Part shown: piece after piece, positions 18,328 through 26,401 of the stretch
How positions within the stretch are numbered: position 1 is the first letter of the stretch
Layout: every line of letters begins with the position of its first letter
Source: CAJFUR01 sp904420575
GTDB lineage: Bacteria > Actinomycetota > Coriobacteriia > Coriobacteriales > Eggerthellaceae
Direction: 5' to 3'
NCBI GenBank assembly: GCA_965119745.1
Contig: OZ221973.1
Span: forward strand, 2,480,001-2,544,000
Length of the DNA stretch: 64,000 nt
Notes under the pieces: model-generated
What the model was told of the DNA's origin: nothing
The model's input: only the letters and a program-made list of their open reading frames with translations
Database searches by the model: none
Program-made: the position numbers and the translations under genes

Positions 18328-19302
18328 TCAGCGGCGCGGAACGACGGCGAGCACCCAGTCGAGGAAGGCGACGTCGGGATCGGAACCGCTCTTCATGGCG
18401 CGCTCCGTGTCGCGCGCGCCCACCAAGGCCCGGCGCAGCTCCTCCGCCGTGAACCCGCGGGCCCAGCGCGCATGGTTCTTGCATTGCCAGTCGGGCATTT
18501 TGAGCGTGGCCGCGATGGCCCCTTGCGCGCCGCGGTCGCACAGCGCCCGCGCGCAGACGAGCTCGCGCAGGCGACTCGTGCACTTGGCGATGAGGGCATG
18601 GGGCGACGTCGACTTCATCCGCCCCAGATAGAGCAGGCATTTCTGCAAGTCGCGCGCCGAGAACGCATCCACGAACTCCCATGGCTTCACTTCGGCCGTC
18701 CGGCTGACGAGGGCGACGATCTCGTGCTCGTTCACCGGGTCGGCGCCACGGTGCGCGAGCGCGATCTTTCTGACCTCGTTGTCGAGGTGCACGGTGTCCT
18801 CGCCCACCAGCTCGACGATCTTGGCCGCCGCACCTTCCGTGAGCGTGACGCCATGGCCCACGGCCATGGAGCGCACCGTCTTCGGCAGCTCGTAGCGTTT
18901 GAGCGGCGCGCAGTCGATGACGGCCGACTTGCCGTGCTTCGCGGCGGCCTTGTACAGCCGGGTGTTCTTGGCGAGCTTCTCGGCCTCCAGCGCCAGCACC
19001 GTGGTGGGGCTCGGCGATTCCAGGTAGGCGACCAGGGCCTCGGCGTCGGGCTTCTTGAGCTTTTCGGCGTTACGCACCGCGACGAGGCGCAGAGGACTCG
19101 CGAAAGGCACGGTGTTGCATGCCGACACGACGTCGGCCCCCGTGGCCGCCTCCCCGTTGAACTCGTCGGAATTGAACGAAAGGTCGCCGAGCGCGGACAG
19201 GCGGGCGCGCAGCCGCTTCATGACCGTCGAGCGCTTGAGCGCGTCCTCGCCGACCACAAGGTAGACGGGCAGCAGGGATTCTTGTTTCTGGGGCGTTGGC
19301 AT
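18328..19302 (-). CDS. holA: DNA polymerase III delta subunit
   Basis: A 324-residue clamp-loader subunit that opens the sliding clamp. YLVVGEDALKR (14-24) is the degenerate nucleotide-binding start. Further family segments are LSFNSDEFNG, VRSMAVGHGVTL and DTVHLDNEVRKIAL, with a C-terminal LVGARDTERAMKSG. It is directly downstream of comEC with a 9-bp gap, an order conserved in many Gram-positives. Its ATG is 6 nt after a TAGAAT -10 box and lacks a ribosome-binding site, so leaderless transcription is possible. Confidence 0.93.
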   Translation of the reverse strand: MPTPQKQESLLPVYLVVGEDALKRSTVMKRLRARLSALGDLSFNSDEFNGEAATGADVVSACNTVPFASPLRLVAVRNAEKLKKPDAEALVAYLESPSPTTVLALEAEKLAKNTRLYKAAAKHGKSAVIDCAPLKRYELPKTVRSMAVGHGVTLTEGAAAKIVELVGEDTVHLDNEVRKIALAHRGADPVNEHEIVALVSRTAEVKPWEFVDAFSARDLQKCLLYLGRMKSTSPHALIAKCTSRLRELVCARALCDRGAQGAIAATLKMPDWQCKNHARWARGFTAEELRRALVGARDTERAMKSGSDPDVAFLDWVLAVVPRR

Positions 19303-19308
19303 GCCTGC

Positions 19309-19314
19309 ATTCTA
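19309..19314 (-). promoter_or_regulatory. -10 box of holA, predicted leaderless
   Basis: The minus strand reads TAGAAT then GCAGGC then the holA ATG. The spacing puts the transcription start at the first base of the start codon. It overlaps the comEC stop. Confidence 0.4.
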
Positions 19315-21690
19315 GCGCAGCGTGACGACGTCGATGGCGTCGGCGGTCAATTCGCATGAAACATCCCCCTGCTCGTCGGTGCGGAACACGCGTGCGCCGA
19401 CACGGTCGAGCCGCTCGAGCGTTTCGGGCGCAGGGTGGCCGTAGCGGTTGTTCTCCCCCACGCTCACGAGCGCGATGCGTGGCGAAAGTGCGGCAGCCAC
19501 GGCGTCGTCGAGAGCGGCGCGCGAGCCATGGTGCCCCACCTTGTAGACGTCCACCGTGCCGACCGCATGCGAGCCCACCAGCTCGGCGAGCTGCTCCGCC
19601 TCCGCGTCCCCGCAGAACAGCGCGGTCCAGTCCACGAACCCGTCGTGGTCGACGTCCGCACGGGCGAGCAGGCACAGGCTGTCGGCGTTCCCTCCCTCGT
19701 CCGAGAACGCGCGCGGCCACACGACCGCGAGCTCGAAGGCGCCGCAGCGCACCACGTCCCCGACCTCCAGCCCGCAGAGCGCGTCGCCGCCCACGAGCGC
19801 GCAGGCGTCGGCGCACAGGCCGCGGCACGAAGCGCACGGGCAGGACAAGGCGTCGCGCGCGACGCACACCTGGCCCACCCCCACGACGCCGCGCAGGGAC
19901 GCAAGCGACCCGCAATGGTCGTCGTCGCCGTGCGTCACCATCACGGCGTCGAGCCTCCAGACGCCGTGGCGCGCCAGGCCTTCCCGCAGCGCCTGGTCGC
20001 GGTTGCCCGTGTCGACGAGAACGGCCGAACCCTCGCTGCGCACGAGGAAGGCGTCGCCCTGGCCCACGTCGAGCATCACGATCTCGTGGCCGGCAAGCCG
20101 TGGGACGGCCACGACATAGGCTCCCAGCAGGATGGCCGCCGCGCCCGCCGCCACAAGCAGCGTGCGCCCGCGAGGGCGCGGCCAGAACCGCCACAGCAAA
20201 AAGACGGCCAGCGCCGACGCCGCGATCAGCGGCACGACCGGCGCGCCGACGGGCACGCTCGCGAACGGCACCCCGGCAAGCGCATGCACGAGGGCGGCCA
20301 GCACGCGTGCGGCCGCCCCTGCCAAGCCGACGGCCGCCGAGGCGGCGGCAGGCACGGCAAGCGCCGCGAGCGCGGCGACGAGGCCCCCGGTGCAGACGAG
20401 CGCGAACAGCGGCGAGGCCAGGGCGTTCGCCCACGGGGACACCAGCGAGAGCTGCGCGAAGAGCGCGGCGGAAGCCGGCACCGTCACCACGCCCGAGGCG
20501 AACGTGAGCGCGAACGCGTCGCGCAGAAAGCGCGGAAGGCGCACCGGCAGCGCCTCCATCCACGAGCCGAACAGCCCCGAGAGCAGCACGATGCCGAGCG
20601 TGGAGCCCGCAGAGAGGGCGAACGAGACCGAGACCGCCGTGTGGGGAGACGTGGCGACGAGCGCCATGACGCACAGCGAGAGCGCGTTGAGCGGAGCGGG
20701 ACGTCGGCGGGCAAAGCAGGCCGACATGCCCGCCAACGCCATGCACGCCGCGCGCACCGCCGAGACGGGAGCGGCAGCGAACACCAGATAGGCCAGCAGG
20801 AACGCCGCCTGCAGCACGACCGCCAACGCATGGGGCGCACGCAGGGCGCGCAAGGCGAGGGCCACGCACCCGCTCACGATGACCAGATGCGCTCCCGAGA
20901 CGGCCACCAGATGGGCAAGCCCCGTCGCCTTGAAGTCGGCGTACAGCGCCGAATCGCCGAGCGATCCCCGCCATCCGCACACGAGCGCCTGCAGAAGCGC
21001 CGCCGCGTCGCCCCCTGCCGCCGAAAGGGCCTCGACGGCACGGACGCGCACGCCGAGCAGCAGGCCGACAAGGCCGTCGCGCTCGAGAGGCGCCACGTCG
21101 TCGACGCGCGCGACAGCGGCGGTCCCTTGCTGCCAGCAGTACGACGCCGTCGTCCCTTCGGGCCTCGAAAGCCGCGAGCGCGCCTCGAACGCGTCGCCGT
21201 AGCGCGGGGGTTCGACGCCTTCGGGAAAGGACACGCGCACCACGAACGACCGCCCGTCCGCGGCTGTGGCGCGGGCGCGGCACTGCGCCCCGTAAGCGCT
21301 GGCCTGGCCGTCCTCCAATGCCTCGAAGCGCCAGACCAAGGCCGATGCCTCTTCCGCCTGCGCCGTAGCGTCATGAAGAGCAGCGGCTCCCGCGCCGCCG
21401 CAGGCGAGCCCCAGCGCAACGCCCAGAAACGCGCTGCACGCCAAGACGTGCCTGCCTCGCCAGAGGGCTGCGGCCGCCACGGCCGCAAGCACTCCCCCAA
21501 AGGCCGCCACCAGCAAGCACGGGCCCTTCTCCATGCCCTCGCCGAGCGCATAGGACGCGGCCGCGGCGGCCCACAGGCCCAAGGCGCAGGCGAGCAGGGG
21601 CGGCAGCGAGGGCCGCACGGGCCCGTCGGGTGCGGAGGCAGGCCGCCGACGCCTCGCCCGACGTGCGCCAACCGGACGTGCGCGTCCCAT
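19312..21690 (-). CDS. comEC: DNA internalization channel ComEC/Rec2
   Basis: A 792-residue polytopic protein for uptake of single-stranded DNA during transformation. An N-terminal membrane and OB-like region leads to the competence domain (LAHLVAVSGAHLVIVSG, then about 8 helices). The C-terminal metallo-beta-lactamase domain carries LDVGQGDAFLV, VDTGN, THGDDDHCGSL and KVGHHGSR, keeping the metal ligands. Full length and intact. The ATG at 21690 is 5 bp after the comEA stop; a longer upstream frame only overlaps comEA. Confidence 0.95.
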   Translation of the reverse strand: MGRARPVGARRARRRRPASAPDGPVRPSLPPLLACALGLWAAAAASYALGEGMEKGPCLLVAAFGGVLAAVAAAALWRGRHVLACSAFLGVALGLACGGAGAAALHDATAQAEEASALVWRFEALEDGQASAYGAQCRARATAADGRSFVVRVSFPEGVEPPRYGDAFEARSRLSRPEGTTASYCWQQGTAAVARVDDVAPLERDGLVGLLLGVRVRAVEALSAAGGDAAALLQALVCGWRGSLGDSALYADFKATGLAHLVAVSGAHLVIVSGCVALALRALRAPHALAVVLQAAFLLAYLVFAAAPVSAVRAACMALAGMSACFARRRPAPLNALSLCVMALVATSPHTAVSVSFALSAGSTLGIVLLSGLFGSWMEALPVRLPRFLRDAFALTFASGVVTVPASAALFAQLSLVSPWANALASPLFALVCTGGLVAALAALAVPAAASAAVGLAGAAARVLAALVHALAGVPFASVPVGAPVVPLIAASALAVFLLWRFWPRPRGRTLLVAAGAAAILLGAYVVAVPRLAGHEIVMLDVGQGDAFLVRSEGSAVLVDTGNRDQALREGLARHGVWRLDAVMVTHGDDDHCGSLASLRGVVGVGQVCVARDALSCPCASCRGLCADACALVGGDALCGLEVGDVVRCGAFELAVVWPRAFSDEGGNADSLCLLARADVDHDGFVDWTALFCGDAEAEQLAELVGSHAVGTVDVYKVGHHGSRAALDDAVAAALSPRIALVSVGENNRYGHPAPETLERLDRVGARVFRTDEQGDVSCELTADAIDVVTLR

Positions 21691-21695
21691 GCGCG

Positions 21696-22415
21696 CTAAC
21701 CGACGCAGACGAGGTCGACCAGCTGCGCGAACTTCTTGTCGCCGATGCCCGACACCCGCTTGAGGTCTTCGACGTCGGCGAAAGGCCCGTTGCTCTGCCG
21801 GTCCGCCACGATCTTCTCCGCCGTCGCCGGGCCGATGCCCGGCAACGCGTCCAGCTCGTCCGCGCCGGCCGTGTTCAGGTTCACCTTCCCCGAAGCCGGG
21901 CTCGCACCGCCTGCGCCAGAGGCTGCGCCCAAAGCAGAGCCTGCTGCGGCGGACTGCTCCACCTCCTCGAGCGTCGGCACGATGACCTGTTCGCCGTCTG
22001 CAAGCGGGCGTGCCAGGTTGAGGGCGTCGGGAGCGGCGCCTTCGGCAAGCCCGCCTGCGGCCTCCACCGCGTCTTCCACACGGGAGCCCGCGTCCACCTC
22101 GTATACTCCTGGAGATGCCACCGCGCCGCCGACATGGACGCGCAGCGCCGCCTCTGCGCCGCCGCCCGGTTCGGCAGACGCGCCTTGGCCGGCACCCACC
22201 GCCCCTTCCCCCGCAGCAGCCGCATCGGCGCCCGCTTGCGGCTCGGAGGCATCGGCACGCTCGACGGAGAAGCCGCCCTTCCCCGGACCTGCAAGCATGA
22301 ATCCTGCTGCCGCCAGCACCAGCGCCGCAGCCAGCGTCACCCCCACGACCAAAGGCGCCTTGGCACCGACATGCAGCCGCGCGTGCAGCGACCGCGCGCT
22401 TTCCTGGAACGCCAT
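21696..22415 (-). CDS. comEA: competence DNA-binding protein ComEA
   Basis: A 239-residue membrane-anchored DNA receptor. One transmembrane helix (about 22-44), an Ala/Gly/Glu-rich linker, an SLBB domain (VHVGGAVASPGVYEVDAG, then IVPTLEE), a second linker, and a C-terminal double helix-hairpin-helix (KVNLNTAGADELDALPGIG, then VSGIGDKKF). It forms an operon with comEC and holA. Other competence genes, such as those for the pilus, are not in this window. Confidence 0.95.
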   Translation of the reverse strand: MAFQESARSLHARLHVGAKAPLVVGVTLAAALVLAAAGFMLAGPGKGGFSVERADASEPQAGADAAAAGEGAVGAGQGASAEPGGGAEAALRVHVGGAVASPGVYEVDAGSRVEDAVEAAGGLAEGAAPDALNLARPLADGEQVIVPTLEEVEQSAAAGSALGAASGAGGASPASGKVNLNTAGADELDALPGIGPATAEKIVADRQSNGPFADVEDLKRVSGIGDKKFAQLVDLVCVG

Positions 22416-22450
22416 GTCCCACCTCCCGTCAGATCCTGCCCGATGCCCCC

Positions 22451-22456
22451 ATCATA
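22451..22456 (-). promoter_or_regulatory. -10 box upstream of comEA
   Basis: TATGAT on the minus strand, 35 bp before the comEA ATG. No good -35 was found. Confidence 0.35.
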
Positions 22457-22483
22457 GCGACGCCTTCCAGCAAGACGATGACG

Positions 22484-22512
22484 GGATCCCGGCAAAACCC
22501 TTGCCGGGATCC
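22484..22512. repeat. perfect 12-bp hairpin between thiI and comEA
   Basis: GGATCCCGGCAA, five loop bases, then TTGCCGGGATCC. It lies in a 439-bp gap (22416-22854) that otherwise holds only purine-rich sequence with repeated GGAAGCAAGCG units. It could terminate thiI transcription, but it is 340 bp past the thiI stop. Confidence 0.6.
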
Positions 22513-22854
22513 AGCGCGTCACCAACAAGGATTCGCTGTCGCGCGCCGTGTTTTTTCGGGCAAAACCGGACGAAGCGGCACCTGGAGTCAAACAGGAATC
22601 AAGCAGGATCCCGGCAGGAATCGGTCACGGCTCCAACGGAAAGCGAGCAGAAGACCATCAGAAGGCGGACCGGAAGCAAGCGGGAAGCAAGCGCGGATCG
22701 GCAGAAAGCCGGCGAACATCGGCAGCGGACGCGTCCCGGACGCGCAGGAATCCGCCCAGGAACGCCCTCTCGCCTACGCCGCCGCGTGGGACGCGTCCAG
22801 GCCTATGGGAGCCCGCGCGGAACGTCTTCCCGCCCGCACCGCGGCAGGAGGAAC

Positions 22855-24069
22855 CTATCGGGGACGCTTGGGAGCGCGATAGGCGGGACAGGCGTAGTCG
22901 TGCGGCTCGGCGACGGCGGCGAGCTCTTCGACCCATCGGTCGATCGGGAGCGCCTCTTCCGCCTTCAGCACGTCGGCCAGCTTCGCATGCGTCTCCGGCT
23001 TGCGGGGCATGAACAGCGTGCAGCAGTCGGGCGCGTCCTGCGAAGAGATGGCGAATGTCCCCAGCTCCTCGGCCTGCGCGATGATCTCCAGCTTGTCCGT
23101 GCCGATGAGCGGCCGGAAGACCGGCAGACCGACGGCCGCGTCGGTGGCGCGGATGTTCTCGAGGGTCTGCGAGGCCACCTGGCCGAGGCTCTCCCCTGTC
23201 ACGAGGGCTCCTGCATGCTCGTATGCAGCCAGCCGCTCGGTCACCTTGAACATGAGGCGGCGGTAGAGGATCACGCGCAGGGACGGCGGTGCGAGCAGCG
23301 ATATCTCGCGCTGGACGTCGCCAAACGGGACAACGTAGACGCGCGCGACGCACCCCGTCCTTTCCAGCACGTGCGCTATGTCGTCGACCAGGTATTCGCT
23401 TTCGTCAGAGGTCTGGGGGCGCCCGGAAAAATGCACGCCCACGCACACGGCCCCGCGCCGCGCAAGGCGCCAAAGCGCCACCGGCGAGTCGATGCCGGAG
23501 GACAGAAGGCACATGACCGTGCCGGAACTCCCCACCGGCAGGCCGCCGATCCCGGGCCTGCTGCGCGCGTACACGTAGGAGGCGTTCTGCACCACTTCGA
23601 CGCCCACCATAAGGTCAGGGCCTTTCATGCGGACTTCGGCCTCGGGGAACGCCGCGCACAGCTTCGCGCCGATGATCCGGTTCATGTCCATCGATCCCAC
23701 GGCGAAGTCGGTGTGGTTGCGGCGCGCGGCGACTTTGAAGCTGGCGAACTCGCCCGCCTCCCGCATCGCGCGTTCCGCCGCATCCACCATCACGTCGAGG
23801 TCGCGTTCGCACTTGAAGCCGCTCGACACGCGCGCGACGCCCGGCACGCCGCGCGCGAGCTCCGATGCCTCGACGGCCGTGTCCCATCCCGTTCCCTCGC
23901 GCAAGAACACGCAGATGCGGCCCGAGATGCGGTGGATCGTCACCACGGGATAGCCCGCGAGCAGCGCCTCGAGGTTCTTCTGGAGCCGCGTCTCGAACGA
24001 GGCGCGGTTGTGCCCCTTGAGTCCGATCTCGTGGTAGTGGACGAGGATGATGCGTTGGTAGTCAGTCAT
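22855..24069 (-). CDS. thiI: tRNA 4-thiouridine synthase ThiI
   Basis: A 404-residue enzyme that thiolates U8 of tRNA and passes sulfur for thiazole synthesis in some species. It has an N-terminal ferredoxin-like fold, a THUMP domain (about 60-165), and a PP-loop pyrophosphatase domain with LLSSGIDSPVALW. GESLGQVASQTLENI and RPLIGTDKLEII are diagnostic. No rhodanese domain is present, which is normal for the short form. A family A structured repeat fills the gap to rpoZ. Confidence 0.95.
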   Translation of the reverse strand: MTDYQRIILVHYHEIGLKGHNRASFETRLQKNLEALLAGYPVVTIHRISGRICVFLREGTGWDTAVEASELARGVPGVARVSSGFKCERDLDVMVDAAERAMREAGEFASFKVAARRNHTDFAVGSMDMNRIIGAKLCAAFPEAEVRMKGPDLMVGVEVVQNASYVYARSRPGIGGLPVGSSGTVMCLLSSGIDSPVALWRLARRGAVCVGVHFSGRPQTSDESEYLVDDIAHVLERTGCVARVYVVPFGDVQREISLLAPPSLRVILYRRLMFKVTERLAAYEHAGALVTGESLGQVASQTLENIRATDAAVGLPVFRPLIGTDKLEIIAQAEELGTFAISSQDAPDCCTLFMPRKPETHAKLADVLKAEEALPIDRWVEELAAVAEPHDYACPAYRAPKRPR

Positions 24070-24134
24070 GGAAACCCTTCGGGTGGACGCGATTCGCGCG
24101 AAGCGCGCACGAAACGCGCAGGTTGGCGCAGCAA

Positions 24135-24283
24135 GTCAGCGAGAACGGCCCCAGCGTCGAAGATTGCCCTGCCGCACGGCCGAGCGTGCTTTCGCACGTG
24201 AGGGCAAGCGCACAAGGGGCAAGGTTCGGTGCTGGGGCCGTTCGCAGCGTCGAGCCGTTTCGCCGGCCGGAAGCCTGCGGAAC
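24135..24283 (-). repeat. structured intercistronic repeat, family A copy 2
   Basis: It begins 2 nt after the rpoZ stop. In gene sense: an end hairpin (24257-24283, GTTCCGC pairing with GCGAAAC), CGACGCTGCG, one strand of a perfect 12-bp stem (24231-24242), a conserved core, the other strand (AACGGCCCCAGC on plus, 24144-24155), and CTCGCTGAC (24135-24143). The core includes GCGTGC-TTTC-GCACG and a GGGCAAGCG string shared with copy 3. Confidence 0.8.
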
Positions 24284-24285
24284 CT

Positions 24286-24546
24286 CTAGTGGTTCTTGAC
24301 GTCGATGGATTCGGGATCGTAGGAAACCTCGCCGCGCGCGATCTCGTTGAACGCGAGCGACAGCGGCTTCTTGTCGGCCGCGCGCGCGATCTCCACGGCG
24401 GTCTGCAGCTGTATGGCGCGGTCACGCTGGCCGCGCATCATGTCGTTGATGTCGTGTGCGCGCTTGGAAGCAAGTGCGCACAGCAAGAAACGGTCGTTGT
24501 CCGTACGGTCCAACAGCACGTCGATTTTCGGTTCGATAATGCTCAT
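24286..24546 (-). CDS. rpoZ: DNA-directed RNA polymerase omega subunit
   Basis: An 86-residue omega subunit that assists assembly of the beta' subunit. IIEPKIDVLLDRT, then FLLCALASKRAHDINDM, PLSLAFNEIARGEVSY and a short acidic end are typical. It follows gmk by 6 bp, the conserved gmk-rpoZ pair. GAGG lies upstream of the ATG at 24546. Confidence 0.95.
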   Translation of the reverse strand: MSIIEPKIDVLLDRTDNDRFLLCALASKRAHDINDMMRGQRDRAIQLQTAVEIARAADKKPLSLAFNEIARGEVSYDPESIDVKNH

Positions 24547-24552
24547 ATGGGT

Positions 24553-25125
24553 TTAACCTCGTGATCCTTCAGCTTGTTCGTTGACGAAGCGCACGAGCTC
24601 GTCGGCTGCCTCGTCCAAATCGTCGTTTACCAGCCGCACATCATACTCCATCTTGCGTGCGAGTTCCACCCTCGCCGCGCGCAGGCGGGAAGCGATCACC
24701 TCGTCGCTTTCCGTCCCACGCCCCCGCAAACGGGCTTCGAGCACCTCCATCGAAGGCGGTTCCACGAATACCAGGTGGGCCTGCGGCATCTTCTCTCGCA
24801 CCTGGAATGCGCCCTGCACGTCGATCTCGAGGACCACCTGGTCGCCCTGGGCCATGCGCTCCTCCACTTCGGCGCGCGGCGTCCCGTAGCGATTGCCCGC
24901 ATACGTGGCCCATTCCAACAGCCCGTCCTCGTCGACCAGGTGCTGGAACTCCGCGTCGGTGGCGAAATGGTAGTGCACGCCGTCCACCTCGCCGGCGCGG
25001 GGAACGCGCGTGGTCACCGACACCGACACCCAGGCGTCAGGCACCGCACGCAACAAACGGGCCACCAGCGTGCCCTTGCCGGCACCTGATGGCCCAGAGA
25101 TGACGAAAAGATTCCCGTGACGCAT
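24553..25125 (-). CDS. gmk: guanylate kinase
   Basis: A 190-residue kinase converting GMP to GDP. The P-loop is SGPSGAGKGT (9-18). The GMP-binding segment includes SVTTRVPRAGEVDGVHYHF. EIDVQGAFQV and the lid RLRGRGTESDEVIASRL are intact. The ATG at 25125 gives MRHGNLFVISGPSG; the frame is open further upstream only because it overlaps mihF. It is 8 bp downstream of mihF. Confidence 0.97.
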   Translation of the reverse strand: MRHGNLFVISGPSGAGKGTLVARLLRAVPDAWVSVSVTTRVPRAGEVDGVHYHFATDAEFQHLVDEDGLLEWATYAGNRYGTPRAEVEERMAQGDQVVLEIDVQGAFQVREKMPQAHLVFVEPPSMEVLEARLRGRGTESDEVIASRLRAARVELARKMEYDVRLVNDDLDEAADELVRFVNEQAEGSRG

Positions 25126-25133
25126 GCAGCGAG

Positions 25134-25442
25134 TTAGCCCAAGCGCTCCAGCAGGGCGGAACGCTGACGTTCGCCCAGGCCACGGAGACGACGGCTTTCG
25201 GCGATCTGCAGTTCCTTCATGATCTTCTCGGCCTTGGCCTTGCCATAGCCGGGCATCGTCTCGATGAGCGTCGACACCTTCATGCGACCGACGACCGGAT
25301 CGTCCTTCATGTCCAGGACCTGGGCGAGCGACAGCTTGCCGCTCTTCAGTTCGTCGCGGACCTCGGCGCGCTTGATGCGGGCAGCCTTGGCCTTCTCGAG
25401 AGCTGCCTGGCGTTCTTCGGGACTGAGTTGAGGAATAGCCAT
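25134..25442 (-). CDS. mihF: actinobacterial integration host factor MihF
   Basis: A 102-residue nucleoid protein. Actinobacterial IHF is not related to the HU/IHF fold; it bends DNA through a helix-two-turn-helix motif. PPE-like LSPEERQAALEKA leads a basic helix, followed by KSGKLSLAQVL and KVSTLIETMPGYGKAKAEKI (G-Y-G-K DNA-contact turn). The mihF-gmk-rpoZ order is conserved in Actinobacteria and supports the call. RBS AAGAAGGAG precedes the ATG. Confidence 0.93.
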   Translation of the reverse strand: MAIPQLSPEERQAALEKAKAARIKRAEVRDELKSGKLSLAQVLDMKDDPVVGRMKVSTLIETMPGYGKAKAEKIMKELQIAESRRLRGLGERQRSALLERLG

Positions 25443-25475
25443 CGTGTAATCTCCTTCTTTTCGAACGATTTCGTG

Positions 25476-25484
25476 ATACTACCA
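25476..25484 (-). promoter_or_regulatory. extended -10 promoter of mihF
   Basis: The minus strand reads TGGTAGTAT, an extended -10, 33 bp before the mihF ATG. A TTGACA occurs 23 bp upstream of it, too far for a standard -35. Confidence 0.5.
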
Positions 25485-25651
25485 CGCCTCCGGCTGTAAT
25501 GCCATGTCAATTGCCCAAAACTTGAAAAATTTCAGTGCATGGGCACACATTGTAGAAGGTAAGCGCGCTCTTGTCTTCATATCGTGGCATAAACGTATGA
25601 GAAACACCACGGTTTGCCCACGAAAACGACCCTTTGCCCCCTCGCCCTCAA

Positions 25652-26401
25652 TCAGGCTTTAAGACTTGGGCGCCCTTCCAGTTCGTTGGCGATGGCCTCG
25701 AAGGCGGCCGCCGGGTCGTCGGCCTGCGTGATGGGACGGCCCACCACGATGTGCGAGGCGCCGTTCGCGAACGCCTCGGCCGGCGTGGCAACGCGGCTCT
25801 GGTCCCCTTTCGCGGAGCCGGCCGGGCGCACGCCCGGGGTGACGATGTAGGCGTCCGGGCCCAGGATCTCGCGCAGGCGCGCCGCCTCCTGCGGCGAGGC
25901 CACCACGCCGGAGATGCCCGCGCGCTTGGCCTGTTCGGCCAGCACCACCACCTGGTCGGCCATGGCGCGGGAAACGCCCGTTTCGGCCAATGCGGCGTCG
26001 TTCATGCTGGTGAGCACCGTGATGCCCAGCGTGGCCGGCACGGCGCCGCCGCTTTCGGCCGCGGCCCGCTCGGCGCCCCGCTGGGCCGCCGCCATCATGT
26101 CGATGCCGCCCACCGTGTGCATGGTGAGCATGTCCGCGCCGCTGTTGGCCGCGGCATAGGCGGCGCCTTCTACCTGGTGCGGGATGTCGTGGAACTTGAG
26201 GTCCAAAAACACCTTGAAGCCGCGTTCCTTGAGCGCGCGCACGACGTCCGGCCCGTTCGCATAGAACAGCGTCATGCCCACCTTCATCCACGTGGCCTTG
26301 CCCTGCAGCCGGTCAGCGAGGTCGAAGGCCTCGTCGATGCCGCAGTCGAGCGCCACGATCACGCGGTCGCGGGCAGGGGTTTCCTCGAAGGCGTTCAGCA
26401 T
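25652..26401 (-). CDS. pyrF: orotidine 5'-phosphate decarboxylase
   Basis: A 249-residue enzyme forming UMP from OMP, the last step of the pathway. The catalytic D-K-x-x-D array is LDLKFHDIPHQVEG (about 67-80). IVTPGVRP and ASHIVVGRPIT are the phosphate-binding segments near the C-terminus. The ATG overlaps the pyrD stop by 7 nt, so pyrK-pyrD-pyrF form one operon. Confidence 0.96.
   Translation of the reverse strand: MLNAFEETPARDRVIVALDCGIDEAFDLADRLQGKATWMKVGMTLFYANGPDVVRALKERGFKVFLDLKFHDIPHQVEGAAYAAANSGADMLTMHTVGGIDMMAAAQRGAERAAAESGGAVPATLGITVLTSMNDAALAETGVSRAMADQVVVLAEQAKRAGISGVVASPQEAARLREILGPDAYIVTPGVRPAGSAKGDQSRVATPAEAFANGASHIVVGRPITQADDPAAAFEAIANELEGRPSLKA

Noticed and set aside
22548..23012. 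A 154-codon plus-strand frame between comEA and thiI
   Set aside because: It runs into thiI on the opposite strand and has a Lys/Arg/Ser-rich product without a family; no RBS.
26320..26332. GGTCAGCGAGG inside pyrF as a further family A copy
   Set aside because: Only the 9-mer matches; the flanks encode conserved PyrF residues and lack the core and stems.
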